From Nitrospirota bacterium (GTDB taxonomy: Bacteria > Nitrospirota > Thermodesulfovibrionia > Thermodesulfovibrionales > UBA6898): 64,000 nt of DNA. A program made the position numbers and the translations under genes. Below are positions 8,926 through 17,695 of the stretch, one piece after another. The notes under the pieces are model-generated. The model saw only the letters and a program-made list of their open reading frames with translations, had not been told where the DNA came from and made no database searches. The stretch spans positions 310,001 to 374,000 of the forward strand of contig JACRMT010000004.1 in NCBI GenBank assembly GCA_016214855.1, read 5' to 3'. Each line of letters opens with the position of its first letter. Position 1 is the stretch's first letter.

Positions 8926-10373
8926 TGCACCCTCTCGATAAGATTCAGGATAAGCCGCACCCCGATGCCTGTTGCACCTTTCGGAATATAGGGACGGTCC
9001 TTATCTACCCACGCAGTCCCGGCGATATCAATATGCACCCAGGGGGACTGACCTGCAAATTCATAAAGAAAATATGCGGACGCCATAAGTGAACCGATCC
9101 GGTTGCCGATGTTTCTGATATCAGCGATATCGCTTTTGAGATATTCCTTGTACTCTTCAAAAAGAGGAAGTTCCCATACCCGCTCATAGGTTTCCTCTCC
9201 GGCCTTCCGGAACTCATCAAGAAACTTTCTGTCATTGCCCATCATTGCCGCTACCTCACCGCCAAAAGCCACGGCACAGGCACCGGTAAGGGTAGCGATA
9301 TCAATGATCGCCCTGGGTTTGAAACGCTTTGCATACTCGATAGCATCAGCAACTGCAAGTCTGCCCTCTGCGTCAGTGTTTGCGATCTCAATGGTCTTTC
9401 CGCTGATTGACCGGACAACATCGCCGGGCTTTATGGCAGAACCACCCGGCAGATTCTCTGTGGCCGGAAGCAGACATATGAGATGCACAGGCAGCTTCAG
9501 TTCTGCAGCAGCCTTGACAACACCGAGGACTGCAGCACCGCCCGCCATATCGTATTTCATCTTTTCCATGCCATCGGAAGGCTTGAGGGAAAGACCTCCG
9601 CTGTCAAAGGTGACCGACTTGCCGATCAACACGACAGGAGGCTTTCTGCTTCCACGGTATTCTGCCACTATGAATTTCGGCTGCTCTCTTGATCCATACG
9701 ACACTGCCAAAAATGCTCCCATACCGATCTTTTGCATATCCTTTTTTTCGAGAACTTTGACCGAAAGATCCTTCCGCTTCAGGGAACAGGCTGCATCCGC
9801 GAGATCAGCCGGTGTCATGTCATTGGCAGGAGCGTTGACCAGGTCTTTTGCAAAGGCAACGGCAGACGCGATCACCTCTGCTTTCCGGACGCTGACGGAA
9901 AGGCCCTTCGAAGGTTTTGAGATCAGGATGAGAGAAGATATCGTCAGGGCATGATCGTCGCTCTTATACTTCTTATGCGTATAAAGACCGAGAAGTGCTC
10001 CCTCGACAAAGCAGACCGCCGGCTGTTTCAGCTGGTCGAGAAGAATCGTTGAGAGCGCTGCTGTTTTCATCTCCTTATCGCGAAGACAGGCAAGGGCTTT
10101 GCCTCCTGCCTGCCTGACCCTTTCCGCCGTCAGGGCATCCTTCTTGCCCATACCTACGAAAAGAATTCTTTCAGGTTTGATATCTTCCGGTGTAGGCACA
10201 AGCAGGACTTCGTTAAGGCCGGCCTTAAACTCCCTTTTCCGAATGTTATCGATCAACCGGCTGATCGAAGGCTTGAGCCGGGAATAAGGATTCACCCCCT
10301 CTTCAACAAAAGGAAGTATTAATACGTCACAGGCACAGTCCGCTTCCTTTATGTTCTTTACTCCGATATGCAT
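8922..10373 (-). CDS. pepA: Leucyl aminopeptidase (M17 family)
   Basis: Cytosolic dimetal aminopeptidase removing N-terminal residues from peptides. The 483-aa protein has the M17 signature NTDAEGRL and the catalytic Lys/metal region V-T-F-D-S-G-G-L-S-L-K-P, with further ligands in D-M-A-G-G-A-A. Length is normal for the family. The PepA of some bacteria also binds DNA, which cannot be judged here. Co-transcribed with the phospholipase C-like gene. Confidence 0.95.
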   Translation of the reverse strand: MHIGVKNIKEADCACDVLILPFVEEGVNPYSRLKPSISRLIDNIRKREFKAGLNEVLLVPTPEDIKPERILFVGMGKKDALTAERVRQAGGKALACLRDKEMKTAALSTILLDQLKQPAVCFVEGALLGLYTHKKYKSDDHALTISSLILISKPSKGLSVSVRKAEVIASAVAFAKDLVNAPANDMTPADLADAACSLKRKDLSVKVLEKKDMQKIGMGAFLAVSYGSREQPKFIVAEYRGSRKPPVVLIGKSVTFDSGGLSLKPSDGMEKMKYDMAGGAAVLGVVKAAAELKLPVHLICLLPATENLPGGSAIKPGDVVRSISGKTIEIANTDAEGRLAVADAIEYAKRFKPRAIIDIATLTGACAVAFGGEVAAMMGNDRKFLDEFRKAGEETYERVWELPLFEEYKEYLKSDIADIRNIGNRIGSLMASAYFLYEFAGQSPWVHIDIAGTAWVDKDRPYIPKGATGIGVRLILNLIERVQ

Positions 10374-10515
10374 GTAGGGATGACCCCACTCCTGTCACTC
10401 GATTATTTGCTCTTTTTAGTCTAACCAATCGAAAGGTAATTATCCACAAAACAGATCATTAAATTTTTTTCATTTTGCGATTGACAGCTTCATGATCTTT
10501 CAGTAATCATCAATC
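10374..10515. other. Divergent intergenic region with a consensus DnaA box
   Basis: This 142-bp gap between pepA (minus) and cardiolipin synthase (plus) must hold both promoters. It contains TTATCCACA at 10440-10448, a perfect match to the E. coli DnaA box, and a TTGACA at 10481-10486 without a convincing -10. One box alone does not indicate an origin. Confidence 0.4.
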
Positions 10516-11679
10516 ATGAAAAATGGTGTAACATCCTCTCCCTTCTCGATAAAAAGCATCCAGAAGATCTTTGGTTCATCCTTTACCGAGGGCAATAATG
10601 TGACCCTTGTCTGGAAAGACAGGGAGTCCTTTCAGGGCATATTTGATGCCGTCCGGGAAGCAAAAGAGCTCATATGCCTGCAGTTCTATATCTTTCGTAA
10701 CGACGAAACAGGCAGGGAGCTGGCAGATATCCTCAAGCTCAAGGCAAAAGAAGGGATAACCGTCTGCCTTATTTACGATCATTTCGGCTCACTCTGCACG
10801 CCGGAGGCATTCTGGAAGGATCTGAGGCAGGCCGGCGTTCACATACGGGCATCCCGGCCATTTGCCTGGACCACGCCTTTTCTCTATGTACACAGAGACC
10901 ATAGAAAACTGATCATCATCGACAGCGCAAAAGCCTTTACCGGCGGCCTTAACATTGCCAATGAATATCGCGGTTACTACAGGCTGAGAAAAAGAAGCGG
11001 ATGGCGCGACACTGGAATATTTCTGAAAGGGCCGATTGTCAAAAGACTTCTGGATGAGTTCAGAAAAAGCTGGGAGATCTGGAAGGGAGACCCGATCCAG
11101 CCACGCCAGGATGTCGTGATGCCGGAACAGGGCCTGCCCGTGCTGCCGATCTTCGCAAGCTCGGCGAAGGGCAGGAGAAGAATGCGCAAGGTCCTTTATT
11201 ACAGCATCAACAGCGCACAGAAGAGCATTTACCTTACGACCGCTTATTTCACGCCGAGCAGACGCATGGTCCATATCCTTGAGGCCGCAGTCTCACGGGG
11301 AGTTGACGTGAAGCTGCTTTTGCCCGGCATCTCCGATGTATCAGCCGCTCACTTTGCAGGGAGGGCCTTCTTCTCGAGACTCCTGAAGGCAGGCATAGAG
11401 ATCTACACCTATAACGGCGTGATCCTCCATGCAAAGACCTCTGTTTTTGACGAGATCTGGTCCATAATCGGCTCTGCGAACCTCGATTTCCGGTCATTGC
11501 GCCGAAATGATGAGGGAAATGTTGGGATCATGGACGGCAGTTTCGGCCGACAGATGGCGCAGATATTTTATGATGACATCACCCGCTCAGAAAAGATAAC
11601 ACCTGAGGGCTGGCGCAGGCGACCCTTGCATGAAAAAATGAGAGAATACTTCTTTGCCTTCTTCAGAAAAAGGCTGTAG
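10516..11679 (+). CDS. cls: Cardiolipin synthase (phospholipase D superfamily)
   Basis: Membrane-associated enzyme condensing phosphatidylglycerol into cardiolipin. The 387-aa protein carries two HKD motifs: H-R-K-L-I-I-I-D (about residue 133) and H-A-K-T-S-V-F-D (about residue 306) followed by GSAN. It lacks the two N-terminal TM helices of ClsA, which makes it ClsB-like in layout. No clear Shine-Dalgarno precedes the ATG. It converges on the CPBP protease gene, with only 10 nt between the stops. Confidence 0.9.
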   Translation: MKNGVTSSPFSIKSIQKIFGSSFTEGNNVTLVWKDRESFQGIFDAVREAKELICLQFYIFRNDETGRELADILKLKAKEGITVCLIYDHFGSLCTPEAFWKDLRQAGVHIRASRPFAWTTPFLYVHRDHRKLIIIDSAKAFTGGLNIANEYRGYYRLRKRSGWRDTGIFLKGPIVKRLLDEFRKSWEIWKGDPIQPRQDVVMPEQGLPVLPIFASSAKGRRRMRKVLYYSINSAQKSIYLTTAYFTPSRRMVHILEAAVSRGVDVKLLLPGISDVSAAHFAGRAFFSRLLKAGIEIYTYNGVILHAKTSVFDEIWSIIGSANLDFRSLRRNDEGNVGIMDGSFGRQMAQIFYDDITRSEKITPEGWRRRPLHEKMREYFFAFFRKRL

Positions 11680-11689
11680 CAGAGGCTGA

Positions 11690-12199
11690 TCAGGGCCGAT
11701 ACGCAAAGAACCCCAGAAACAGAATATTTGCTGCAAAATGGAATATAACAGAAGGCAGAACATTAGAGGTCTGCAGATAAAGAAATCCCATCACCAGCGA
11801 CGGAAAAAAAGTCATAAGGGAATACCAGTCACCATAAAATACCAGTTGCGGCAGATGCATAACGGCAAATAAGCCGCTCGTTAAAAAGACTCCCCTCATG
11901 GTATTTCCGAGACTCTCCTGGAGATAACCTCTGAAATAGACCTCCTCGGACAATGAAACGCCCAAGAGCTGAAACATGAGGACCTGAAGCGTCGGCGGTT
12001 GAGGACGGTTGTTGATCATGATCATAACAAGCCAGAAGGGTACCAGGATAATTGCCGATGTTATAACACCGAGAATGCTATCGCGCAGGTTGAACTGCAT
12101 TTTGATGCCGCCCGCCAGAAGAATGGGGGTTACTACAAGAAAAAAAGGGATCAGGTATTTAAACATGCCAAAAGAAAAGGCATGATATACAGTGACCAT
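11690..12199 (-). CDS. CPBP family glutamic intramembrane protease
   Basis: A 169-aa polytopic membrane protein, short for the family. The CPBP motifs are clear: E-E-V-Y-F-R-G-Y (motif 1, EExxxR), L-F-A-V-M-H (motif 2, FxxxH) and H-F-A-A-N (motif 3). It lies 67 nt downstream of a subtilisin-like lipoprotein whose C-terminus is a glycine-Cys-TM-basic sorting signal. CPBP proteases (myxosortase-like) are known partners of such Cys-containing C-terminal signals, so this enzyme is the obvious candidate to cleave its neighbour. That pairing is inferred from position and motif class. Confidence 0.85.
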   Translation of the reverse strand: MVTVYHAFSFGMFKYLIPFFLVVTPILLAGGIKMQFNLRDSILGVITSAIILVPFWLVMIMINNRPQPPTLQVLMFQLLGVSLSEEVYFRGYLQESLGNTMRGVFLTSGLFAVMHLPQLVFYGDWYSLMTFFPSLVMGFLYLQTSNVLPSVIFHFAANILFLGFFAYRP

Positions 12200-12266
12200 G
12201 AATAAAAGAATCAGGTATGTATATAATGCCTTTCTCCTGTTGGCAATATGCTGACTTTTCAGCTTG

Positions 12267-14093
12267 TTACTTCTTTTTTCGCCTCATAATAGCCACAACA
12301 ACGAGAGGTATCAGCATAACCGCGATATTACCGGCGGCTGAGGCAGCGTTCTGCCGCGTGCCTATGGAACAGCCCCCTCCACCACCACTCGTCTGGACCG
12401 GAACAACAGGCTCAACCGCCAGGGTTGTTGTAGAGGCTTCATTAGACATCAGCGGAGACTCCCCAATGTTATTAAATGCCCTTACACGATAGGCATAGGT
12501 GGTAATGGGCTGAAGACCCGAATCAGTAAAAGTGGCCGTGGCTGTGCTGTTCGGTCCGATGGGACCGATCTGAACAAAGGGCCCTCCCGCTGTAGATCTT
12601 TCAATCCTGTAGCCGTCCTCACCGGTTGCGCTATCTGACCATGAAAGAGTTATCGTTGTGGGGGATGTTGAAATCGCGGTAAGGCCAGTTGGCGAGAGCA
12701 GCGATGAGATCGCCCGGTACGCATTGACTCTCCCGCCCGTCATTATCCATCCCTGAAGTGTCGGCAACACGTCGACATATCTCAGAACAGTTGCACGTAT
12801 CTGCTCATGGGTAAAGTTCGTGTAGTAACTGTAAAGCAGTCCTGTAATGCCCGATACCTGAGGGGCTGCCATTGACGTGCCTTCACAGAAATCATAGCCC
12901 GGATACGGAGAACCCGTGCACATGCCAAATGATGTGCCCTGAGGAATCGTGCTCAGGATATACACTCCAGGGGCAGCAACATGAACAGAAGTCGGTCCAA
13001 AATTACTGAATGTTGCCCTCCGGTCATTCTGATCCGTTGCAGCAACTGAAATGATATTAGGAAGCGCATAACCAGAGGGATATTCAGCGGTTTGATCATT
13101 ATTGTCACCCAACCCATCACTGCCGCCGTTGCCGGCAGCAGCGATCAAAAGCGCTCCTGCAGAATTAGCAGCACGTATCGCATCATACTCGGCAGAGGAA
13201 TAATCGCTTCCGCCGTAACTCGCATTAATAACTCTTACTCCCTTTGATACGGCATATTGAATGGCAGCTATTGAATCTGATACAGTTCCTTCGCCGCGTG
13301 AATCGAGGATCTTCAGCGGCATAATCTTAACATTCCAGAGCACACCGCTGACACCAATTCCGTTATTGCCGGTTGCTCCTATTATGCCGGAAACATGCGT
13401 GCCATGACCATTGTCATCCATGGGATCGTTATTATTGCCGACAAAATTCCATCCTCTCCAATCATCTATCTTTCCGTTGCCGTCGTCATCAACAGCATTA
13501 TTAAACTCGTTAGGGTTTGTATATATATTACCAACGAGATCGACATGATTATAATCTATGCCGGTATCCACGACAGCAATCACCGCACCGGTCGTTCTGC
13601 TTATGTCCCAGGCATCCGCGATCTTCGCATCTGCACCTGACGTCCCGCTTGCAAAAGAACCGGTATTCCTTAATGCCCACTGCTGGCCAAAATAAAAATC
13701 ACTCGGCAGAGTCGTGGCAGATCGTTTTATGTAATTCGGTTCAGCATATTCGACATCCGGGTTGGACATATAATTTACGACAGCATCCCTGACAGAAAGA
13801 CCGTTGGGAAGCTTCACATGCTCAAGGTTAGGAATAAGGTTGTACGACCTCAGCGATGTTGCGCCAACTGACTGATGCGTCCTCACTGAGGACGCAGACA
13901 GGATGCCTGCCTTGAACTTGACCAGCAATTCCCCTTCCTTATATCTTCCTTTCTCCATAATTGAGATAACCGACTGAGTCGTAATTTTCGCGCTACTCAC
14001 CTCTTTTGATGTATCCGTGGAAATGCTTGCAGTCTTTTCACTTCCGCAGGAAGCCACAAACAGAACCAACAACAAATAGATAAGCTTCTTCAT
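12267..14093 (-). CDS. Subtilisin-like serine protease lipoprotein with Fn3 domain and Cys-type C-terminal sorting signal
   Basis: A secreted S8 peptidase of about 608 aa. A lipobox (LFVASC) gives an N-terminal lipid anchor. An I9-like propeptide (about residues 45-125) precedes the S8 domain with Asp in VDTGIDY (about 176), His in NGHGTHVSG (about 230) and Ser in GTSMAAP (about 403). A fibronectin III-like domain (about 470-570) follows. The end is G-G-G-G-G-C-S-I-G, a hydrophobic helix and R-R-K-K-K, the tripartite pattern of Cys-containing CTERM signals. An upstream in-frame ATG exists at 14111, but the start at 14093 is placed better for the GGAGG and gives a clean lipoprotein signal. The CPBP protease gene follows. 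Confidence 0.9.
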   Translation of the reverse strand: MKKLIYLLLVLFVASCGSEKTASISTDTSKEVSSAKITTQSVISIMEKGRYKEGELLVKFKAGILSASSVRTHQSVGATSLRSYNLIPNLEHVKLPNGLSVRDAVVNYMSNPDVEYAEPNYIKRSATTLPSDFYFGQQWALRNTGSFASGTSGADAKIADAWDISRTTGAVIAVVDTGIDYNHVDLVGNIYTNPNEFNNAVDDDGNGKIDDWRGWNFVGNNNDPMDDNGHGTHVSGIIGATGNNGIGVSGVLWNVKIMPLKILDSRGEGTVSDSIAAIQYAVSKGVRVINASYGGSDYSSAEYDAIRAANSAGALLIAAAGNGGSDGLGDNNDQTAEYPSGYALPNIISVAATDQNDRRATFSNFGPTSVHVAAPGVYILSTIPQGTSFGMCTGSPYPGYDFCEGTSMAAPQVSGITGLLYSYYTNFTHEQIRATVLRYVDVLPTLQGWIMTGGRVNAYRAISSLLSPTGLTAISTSPTTITLSWSDSATGEDGYRIERSTAGGPFVQIGPIGPNSTATATFTDSGLQPITTYAYRVRAFNNIGESPLMSNEASTTTLAVEPVVPVQTSGGGGGCSIGTRQNAASAAGNIAVMLIPLVVVAIMRRKKK

Positions 14094-14553
14094 AACTGAC
14101 TTTCCCTCCATAAATAAATTTAACTAAAATCCGGTTTACTATAGAACAAAAAATACTGTAATTACGCCGACATCTGACTTAATTACTATCATGAAATTTC
14201 TGAAAAAAGTATAGTTCATATTGACTGGTGAGTCAAGGAAAATTAGTCTGATGCGTGGCAGCAACAGGAAAGTGTCCCCATTAAGTGCAGAGGAAAATAT
14301 CCCCTTCTCAGCAGTGAGATCCTTGAGGGAGAGCTGGTGTTGATCAGAAGGGGATACAGAGAGTTAGGGTTATGGGGCAGGTCATACAGGGAGTTTGACA
14401 GCCCCATTCCATGCACAACAAAAAGACACGTATCGGCATGATACGTGTCTTTTTGTTGTGCCGTATAACATAGGCAGTGTTCAAAAACTCCCCATGAACC
14501 GATCAACTAATCCATAATACTTAACTCTTTATTATTATTTAAATATTTTTAAC
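14094..14553. other. 460-bp intergenic region, possible degraded insertion
   Basis: No convincing gene. It contains the promoter side of the subtilisin gene, a stretch around 14260-14410 that resembles nothing I can name but has the patchy purine-rich look of a decayed element, and the perfect long hairpin at 14413-14461. The open frame in this region is short, Cys-rich by chance, crosses the hairpin and lacks a ribosome site. Confidence 0.4.
14413..14461. terminator. Perfect 22-bp hairpin, bidirectional terminator-like
   Basis: Inverted repeat 14413-14434 / 14440-14461 with a 5-nt loop (GGCAT). The arms contain A5 and T5 runs, so either strand would give a GC-containing stem with a U run, as in bidirectional Rho-independent terminators. 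There is no obvious gene ending next to it on the plus strand. On the minus strand it follows tRNA-Arg by about 90 nt. Confidence 0.6.
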
Positions 14554-14630
14554 TGGCGCGCCCTGAGGGATTCGAACCCCCGGCCTACAGATTCGTAGTC
14601 TGACGCTCTATCCAGCTGAGCTAAGGGCGC
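14554..14630 (-). tRNA. tRNA-Arg (anticodon ACG)
   Basis: A 77-nt cloverleaf on the minus strand with 5' acceptor GCGCCCT paired to AGGGCGC, discriminator G and an encoded CCA. The anticodon loop CTACGAA gives ACG, read as ICG after A-to-I editing, for CGU/CGC/CGA codons. The T-arm GGTTCGAATCC is standard. Confidence 0.95.
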
Positions 14631-14648
14631 ATACCCCGTAATAACTGC

Positions 14649-15185
14649 TTATTTCTTTATACCGTTCTTCAGCATAACTGCATACTTCGGATGCTCGAAC
14701 GGATGGATCGCAGGAAACTTGGAATACAGCCACCCCTTGAAAATTTCCTTCTCATCTTCCAATACCTTCAGGCCCACTGCCGGATTGTTTGGCTCATTCG
14801 AGCTGGAGGTAATGGTGAGGCCGTCCATCCTGAAATCAGGAATAAACTCACCGACTGCAAGCTTGAGGTTCGAACCTGGAACCTTCAATTCACCATTAAC
14901 GTTGATCGTATACTCGGTCTTCTTCTTGCTGCTCTTGTCCTCAACAATGACGACAACCGCTTTCCACTTGCCCTTCACCGCATCAGGAAGAGAGACCGTG
15001 GTCTGGCCTTTCGGCATGGTAACCTGCTGACTACCTGGTGCACCCTGCTGCGCATGTCCTGCAGGAAGCTGCTGACCAGGTGCTCCGACCTGGGGAACCG
15101 CCGGTTTATCCTCTTTTTTCTTGCATGCACCAAAACTCAATACAAGCGCAATACCACAAACTGCCACTAAGATCTGTTTCTTCAT
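14649..15185 (-). CDS. DUF2155-domain lipoprotein
   Basis: A 178-aa lipoprotein (lipobox LSFGAC) with a low-complexity Pro/Gln/Gly linker (residues 30-55), then a beta-rich domain ending W-L-Y-S-K-F-P-A-I-H-P-F-E-H-P-K-Y, the signature of DUF2155. Members are periplasmic and uncharacterised. It sits between two tRNA genes on the same strand. Confidence 0.75.
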   Translation of the reverse strand: MKKQILVAVCGIALVLSFGACKKKEDKPAVPQVGAPGQQLPAGHAQQGAPGSQQVTMPKGQTTVSLPDAVKGKWKAVVVIVEDKSSKKKTEYTINVNGELKVPGSNLKLAVGEFIPDFRMDGLTITSSSNEPNNPAVGLKVLEDEKEIFKGWLYSKFPAIHPFEHPKYAVMLKNGIKK

Positions 15186-15237
15186 TTACTGCTCCTCCTT
15201 AAAGATGATTGAATAAATTTATTCTCAATACCAAAAA

Positions 15238-15330
15238 TGGCGGAGAGGCAGGGATTCGAACCCTGGGAACGGTGTTACCCATTCAACCGCTTAGCAGGCG
15301 GTTGCCTTCGACCGACTCGGCCACCTCTCC
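15238..15330 (-). tRNA. tRNA-Ser (anticodon GCT)
   Basis: A 93-nt class II tRNA on the minus strand with a long variable arm, acceptor GGAGAGG paired with CCTCTCC, discriminator G and encoded CCA. The anticodon loop CTGCTAA gives GCU for AGC/AGU serine codons. Confidence 0.96.
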
Positions 15331-15407
15331 AAAACGAGATAGTTTAACAGCTCACTTTATCTTTTGTAAAGAAATGGCTGCAGAAAAGAACGGCATAGTG
15401 CAGGCTG

Positions 15408-15776
15408 TCACTTCTGTCTGGAACGGTAATCCTCGATCGCTTTTTTCAATGCATCTGCGCCGAGATTGGAACAGTGCATCTTCTGCGGAGGCAGTCCGCC
15501 AAGCTCGTTGGCAACAGCTTCCTTGGATATGGCGAGCGCTTCATCAAGGGTCTTGCCCTTCACCATCTCGGTCACCATGCTGCTGACGGCAATGGCAGCG
15601 CCGCAGCCAAAGGTCTTGAACTTGGCATCAACAATGCGGTCATCCTTCACCTTGATATAGATCTTCATGGCATCTCCACAGGTTGGATTGCCTTCCTGTC
15701 CTACGCCGTCCGCATCAGCCATGTCCCCCACGTTGCGGGGGTTTGTGAAATGGTCCATCACTTTGTCGCTGTACAT
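15408..15776 (-). CDS. iscU: Iron-sulfur cluster scaffold protein (IscU/NifU N-terminal type)
   Basis: A 122-aa scaffold on which [2Fe-2S] clusters are assembled. The three ligand Cys are in G-N-P-T-C-G-D (about residue 33), F-G-C-G-A-A (about 60) and H-C-S-N-L-G-A-D-A-L (about 100). The conserved cluster-release Asp follows the first Cys. It overlaps the cysteine desulfurase gene by 19 bp and is last in the Rrf2-TusA-IscS-IscU operon. Confidence 0.93.
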   Translation of the reverse strand: MYSDKVMDHFTNPRNVGDMADADGVGQEGNPTCGDAMKIYIKVKDDRIVDAKFKTFGCGAAIAVSSMVTEMVKGKTLDEALAISKEAVANELGGLPPQKMHCSNLGADALKKAIEDYRSRQK

Positions 15777-16963
15777 GATCCACCTTCCTGGTTATCTCCC
15801 CAGCCTTGCGCATAGGGAGAGATTTCTCTGAGTCTCTTGATAACTGCCGGGAGCTCTGCTGCAACATAATCTATATCTTCAGGCGTATTGCCCATGCCGA
15901 GACTGAACACGATCGAACCCTGTGCAAGACCGGACGGTATGCCCATGGAGAGCAGTACCGGCGAAGCCTTCAGTGCCTTTGAAGAGCAGGCGGAACCGCT
16001 TGCTGAAAAGATACCTTTTGCAGCAAGAAGAAGAAGCATCGCCTCCCCTTCAATATATTCTGCGCAGAAGCTCGCATGACCGGGAAGTCTGTTGCTCCTG
16101 TGTCCGGTCAGGTAAACTCTTTCGACATTTGCCATCGCATCTATAATTTTATCCCGCAGCGGCCTGAGATAGTCCATCCTGCTCTGCAATTCCGCCTTCG
16201 CCAGCTCAGCTGCTTTTCCCATGCCGACGATCGCAGGCACGTTCTCGGTACCTGCGCGCCTGCCTGACTCCTGTATGCCGCCATAGATGAGCGGAACGAT
16301 ACGAGTGCCCTGTTTCACCACAAGCGCGCCTGCACCCTTCGGCCCATAGAACTGGTGCGCGGCCATGCTCAGGAGGTCTACGCCGAGATCGGCCATGTCC
16401 ACAGGGATATTTCCGGTCGTGGCAACCGCATCGGTATGCACAGAGATATTTTTCTCTTTTGCGATCTTCACGATCTCCTTTATCGGCTCGATCGTTCCGA
16501 CCTCACTGCTTGCATGGGTAACAGAGATCAAGGTCGTCTCTTTTGTGATCATCTTCCTCACGGTCTCAGGATCAACAATGCCCTGTTTGTCCACCGGAAG
16601 ATACGTGACCGTAAAGCCGCTCTTCTCAAGGAAACGGGCAGCATTGAGTATGGAATGATGCTCCATCCTCGATACCAGCACATGCTTTCCCTCGTTCTGC
16701 CGTGCAAGGGCAATGCCGCGCAGGGCAAAATTGTTCGCCTCAGCGCCGCTTGCCGTAAAGATAACTTCAGCAGCCTTCGCATTCACCAGCCCGGCCACCT
16801 GCTCGCGCGCAGTCTCAATGGCCGCCTTCGCCTTCATGCCATACTCATAGACGCTGAGGGGGTTGCCGAACTCCTCCGTGAAATACGGCATCATCGTCTT
16901 GAGCACGTCCGGATGAAGGGGATTTGTAGCAACATGGTCTACATAGTATTTCTTCATGATCAC
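15758..16963 (-). CDS. iscS: IscS/NifS-family cysteine desulfurase lacking the PLP lysine
   Basis: A 401-aa fold-type I PLP enzyme that would donate cysteine sulfur to the adjacent scaffold. Substrate-loop Cys is kept (G-S-A-C-S-S-K, about residue 325) and E-H-H (M-E-H-H-S) is present. However, the PLP Schiff-base position, normally H-K before x-Y-G-P-K-G, reads A-A-H-Q-F-Y-G-P-K-G: Gln replaces Lys. I checked the codon: CAG on the minus strand near 16352. Archaeoglobus fulgidus IscS, which resembles this protein in its opening and its Y-I-E-G-E segment, also lacks this lysine. So this may be a natural subgroup that needs another activation route, not a sequencing slip. The start overlaps the TusA-like stop by 4 nt. 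Confidence 0.88.
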   Translation of the reverse strand: MIMKKYYVDHVATNPLHPDVLKTMMPYFTEEFGNPLSVYEYGMKAKAAIETAREQVAGLVNAKAAEVIFTASGAEANNFALRGIALARQNEGKHVLVSRMEHHSILNAARFLEKSGFTVTYLPVDKQGIVDPETVRKMITKETTLISVTHASSEVGTIEPIKEIVKIAKEKNISVHTDAVATTGNIPVDMADLGVDLLSMAAHQFYGPKGAGALVVKQGTRIVPLIYGGIQESGRRAGTENVPAIVGMGKAAELAKAELQSRMDYLRPLRDKIIDAMANVERVYLTGHRSNRLPGHASFCAEYIEGEAMLLLLAAKGIFSASGSACSSKALKASPVLLSMGIPSGLAQGSIVFSLGMGNTPEDIDYVAAELPAVIKRLREISPYAQGWGDNQEGGSCTATK

Positions 16964-17211
16964 CTCATACCCTTCTTAATATAAAATTTAAAGAAATCCG
17001 GTGTCTCGTCTATTCCCAGAAATTCATTGTTCGTCTTTTTGCACCAGTCAGGAATATCCTCAAGCGCACCGTCATAGTCAGTCATGATCTCAAGTATCTG
17101 GCCGGTCTCCAGCTCTTTCATCTGCTCCTCAAGTTTCAGCAGATGCATGGGGCACATCATATATACGATGTCGGTAGTAACATCAGGCTTTACGTCCTGG
17201 ACAAATTTCAT
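16960..17211 (-). CDS. TusA-family sulfur carrier protein
   Basis: An 83-aa protein with the TusA motif C-P-M-H-L-L-K-L-E near residue 20, where the Cys carries a persulfide, and the D-I-P-x-W-C segment typical of TusA. Position between Rrf2 and IscS suggests it accepts or delivers sulfur for this desulfurase. It overlaps iscS by 4 nt. Confidence 0.85.
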   Translation of the reverse strand: MKFVQDVKPDVTTDIVYMMCPMHLLKLEEQMKELETGQILEIMTDYDGALEDIPDWCKKTNNEFLGIDETPDFFKFYIKKGMR

Positions 17212-17217
17212 ATTCTG

Positions 17218-17688
17218 TCAGGCAGCCCTGATGCCTTTCCCCTGCCTGCCTTTCTTCGGCCGCTTCGGTATCGTCATGAGCTGATTGCCTGCAAGAAGGT
17301 CCTTCAGGGACATGCTGTCAAGGAACCTCTCGATATTCTCGCCAAGGGATTTCCAGAGAAGGTGCGTTACGCAGCTGTCGACGCGGATGCAGCCCTCAGC
17401 CGGGTCAAGGCAGGAGGTGATCGCCACCGGCCCTTCCAGTTCTCTCAGGATCTCGGCGATGCTGATCTTCTCCGGCTCCCGTGAAAGGACATAGCCGCCG
17501 CCGGGCCCTTTCACGCTCTGTATAATCCCGGATTTGCGCAGCGTGTTCAGTATCTGCTCAAGATACGAGACCGAAACATCCTGCCTTTCAGATATCTGTC
17601 TGATCGTGACCGGACCGACGCTGCCGGCTTTTGCGATCTCGTACATCGCACGCACGCCATACTGCCCTTTTGTCGATAATCTGAGCAT
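17218..17688 (-). CDS. iscR: Rrf2/IscR-type Fe-S-responsive transcriptional regulator
   Basis: A 156-aa winged-helix repressor starting M-L-R-L-S-T-K-G-Q-Y-G. The effector loop has three Cys, C-x6-C-x5-C (in S-C-L-D-P-A-E-G-C-I-R-V-D-S-C), matching the IscR-like cluster ligands. It is first gene of the sulfur/Fe-S operon, and autoregulation in response to cluster supply is likely. Six nt separate it from the TusA-like gene. Confidence 0.9.
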   Translation of the reverse strand: MLRLSTKGQYGVRAMYEIAKAGSVGPVTIRQISERQDVSVSYLEQILNTLRKSGIIQSVKGPGGGYVLSREPEKISIAEILRELEGPVAITSCLDPAEGCIRVDSCVTHLLWKSLGENIERFLDSMSLKDLLAGNQLMTIPKRPKKGRQGKGIRAA

Positions 17689-17695
17689 GCTTTAC

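Noticed and set aside
10440-10448. Perfect DnaA box TTATCCACA
   Set aside because: A single 9-mer occurs by chance in a genome of this size; no cluster, AT-rich unwinding region or dnaA/dnaN neighbours, so not an origin.
15408-17688. Nitrogenase (nif) cluster because of NifS/NifU names
   Set aside because: The regulator is IscR-like and a TusA-like carrier is present; no nifHDK or other nif genes. It is general Fe-S assembly.
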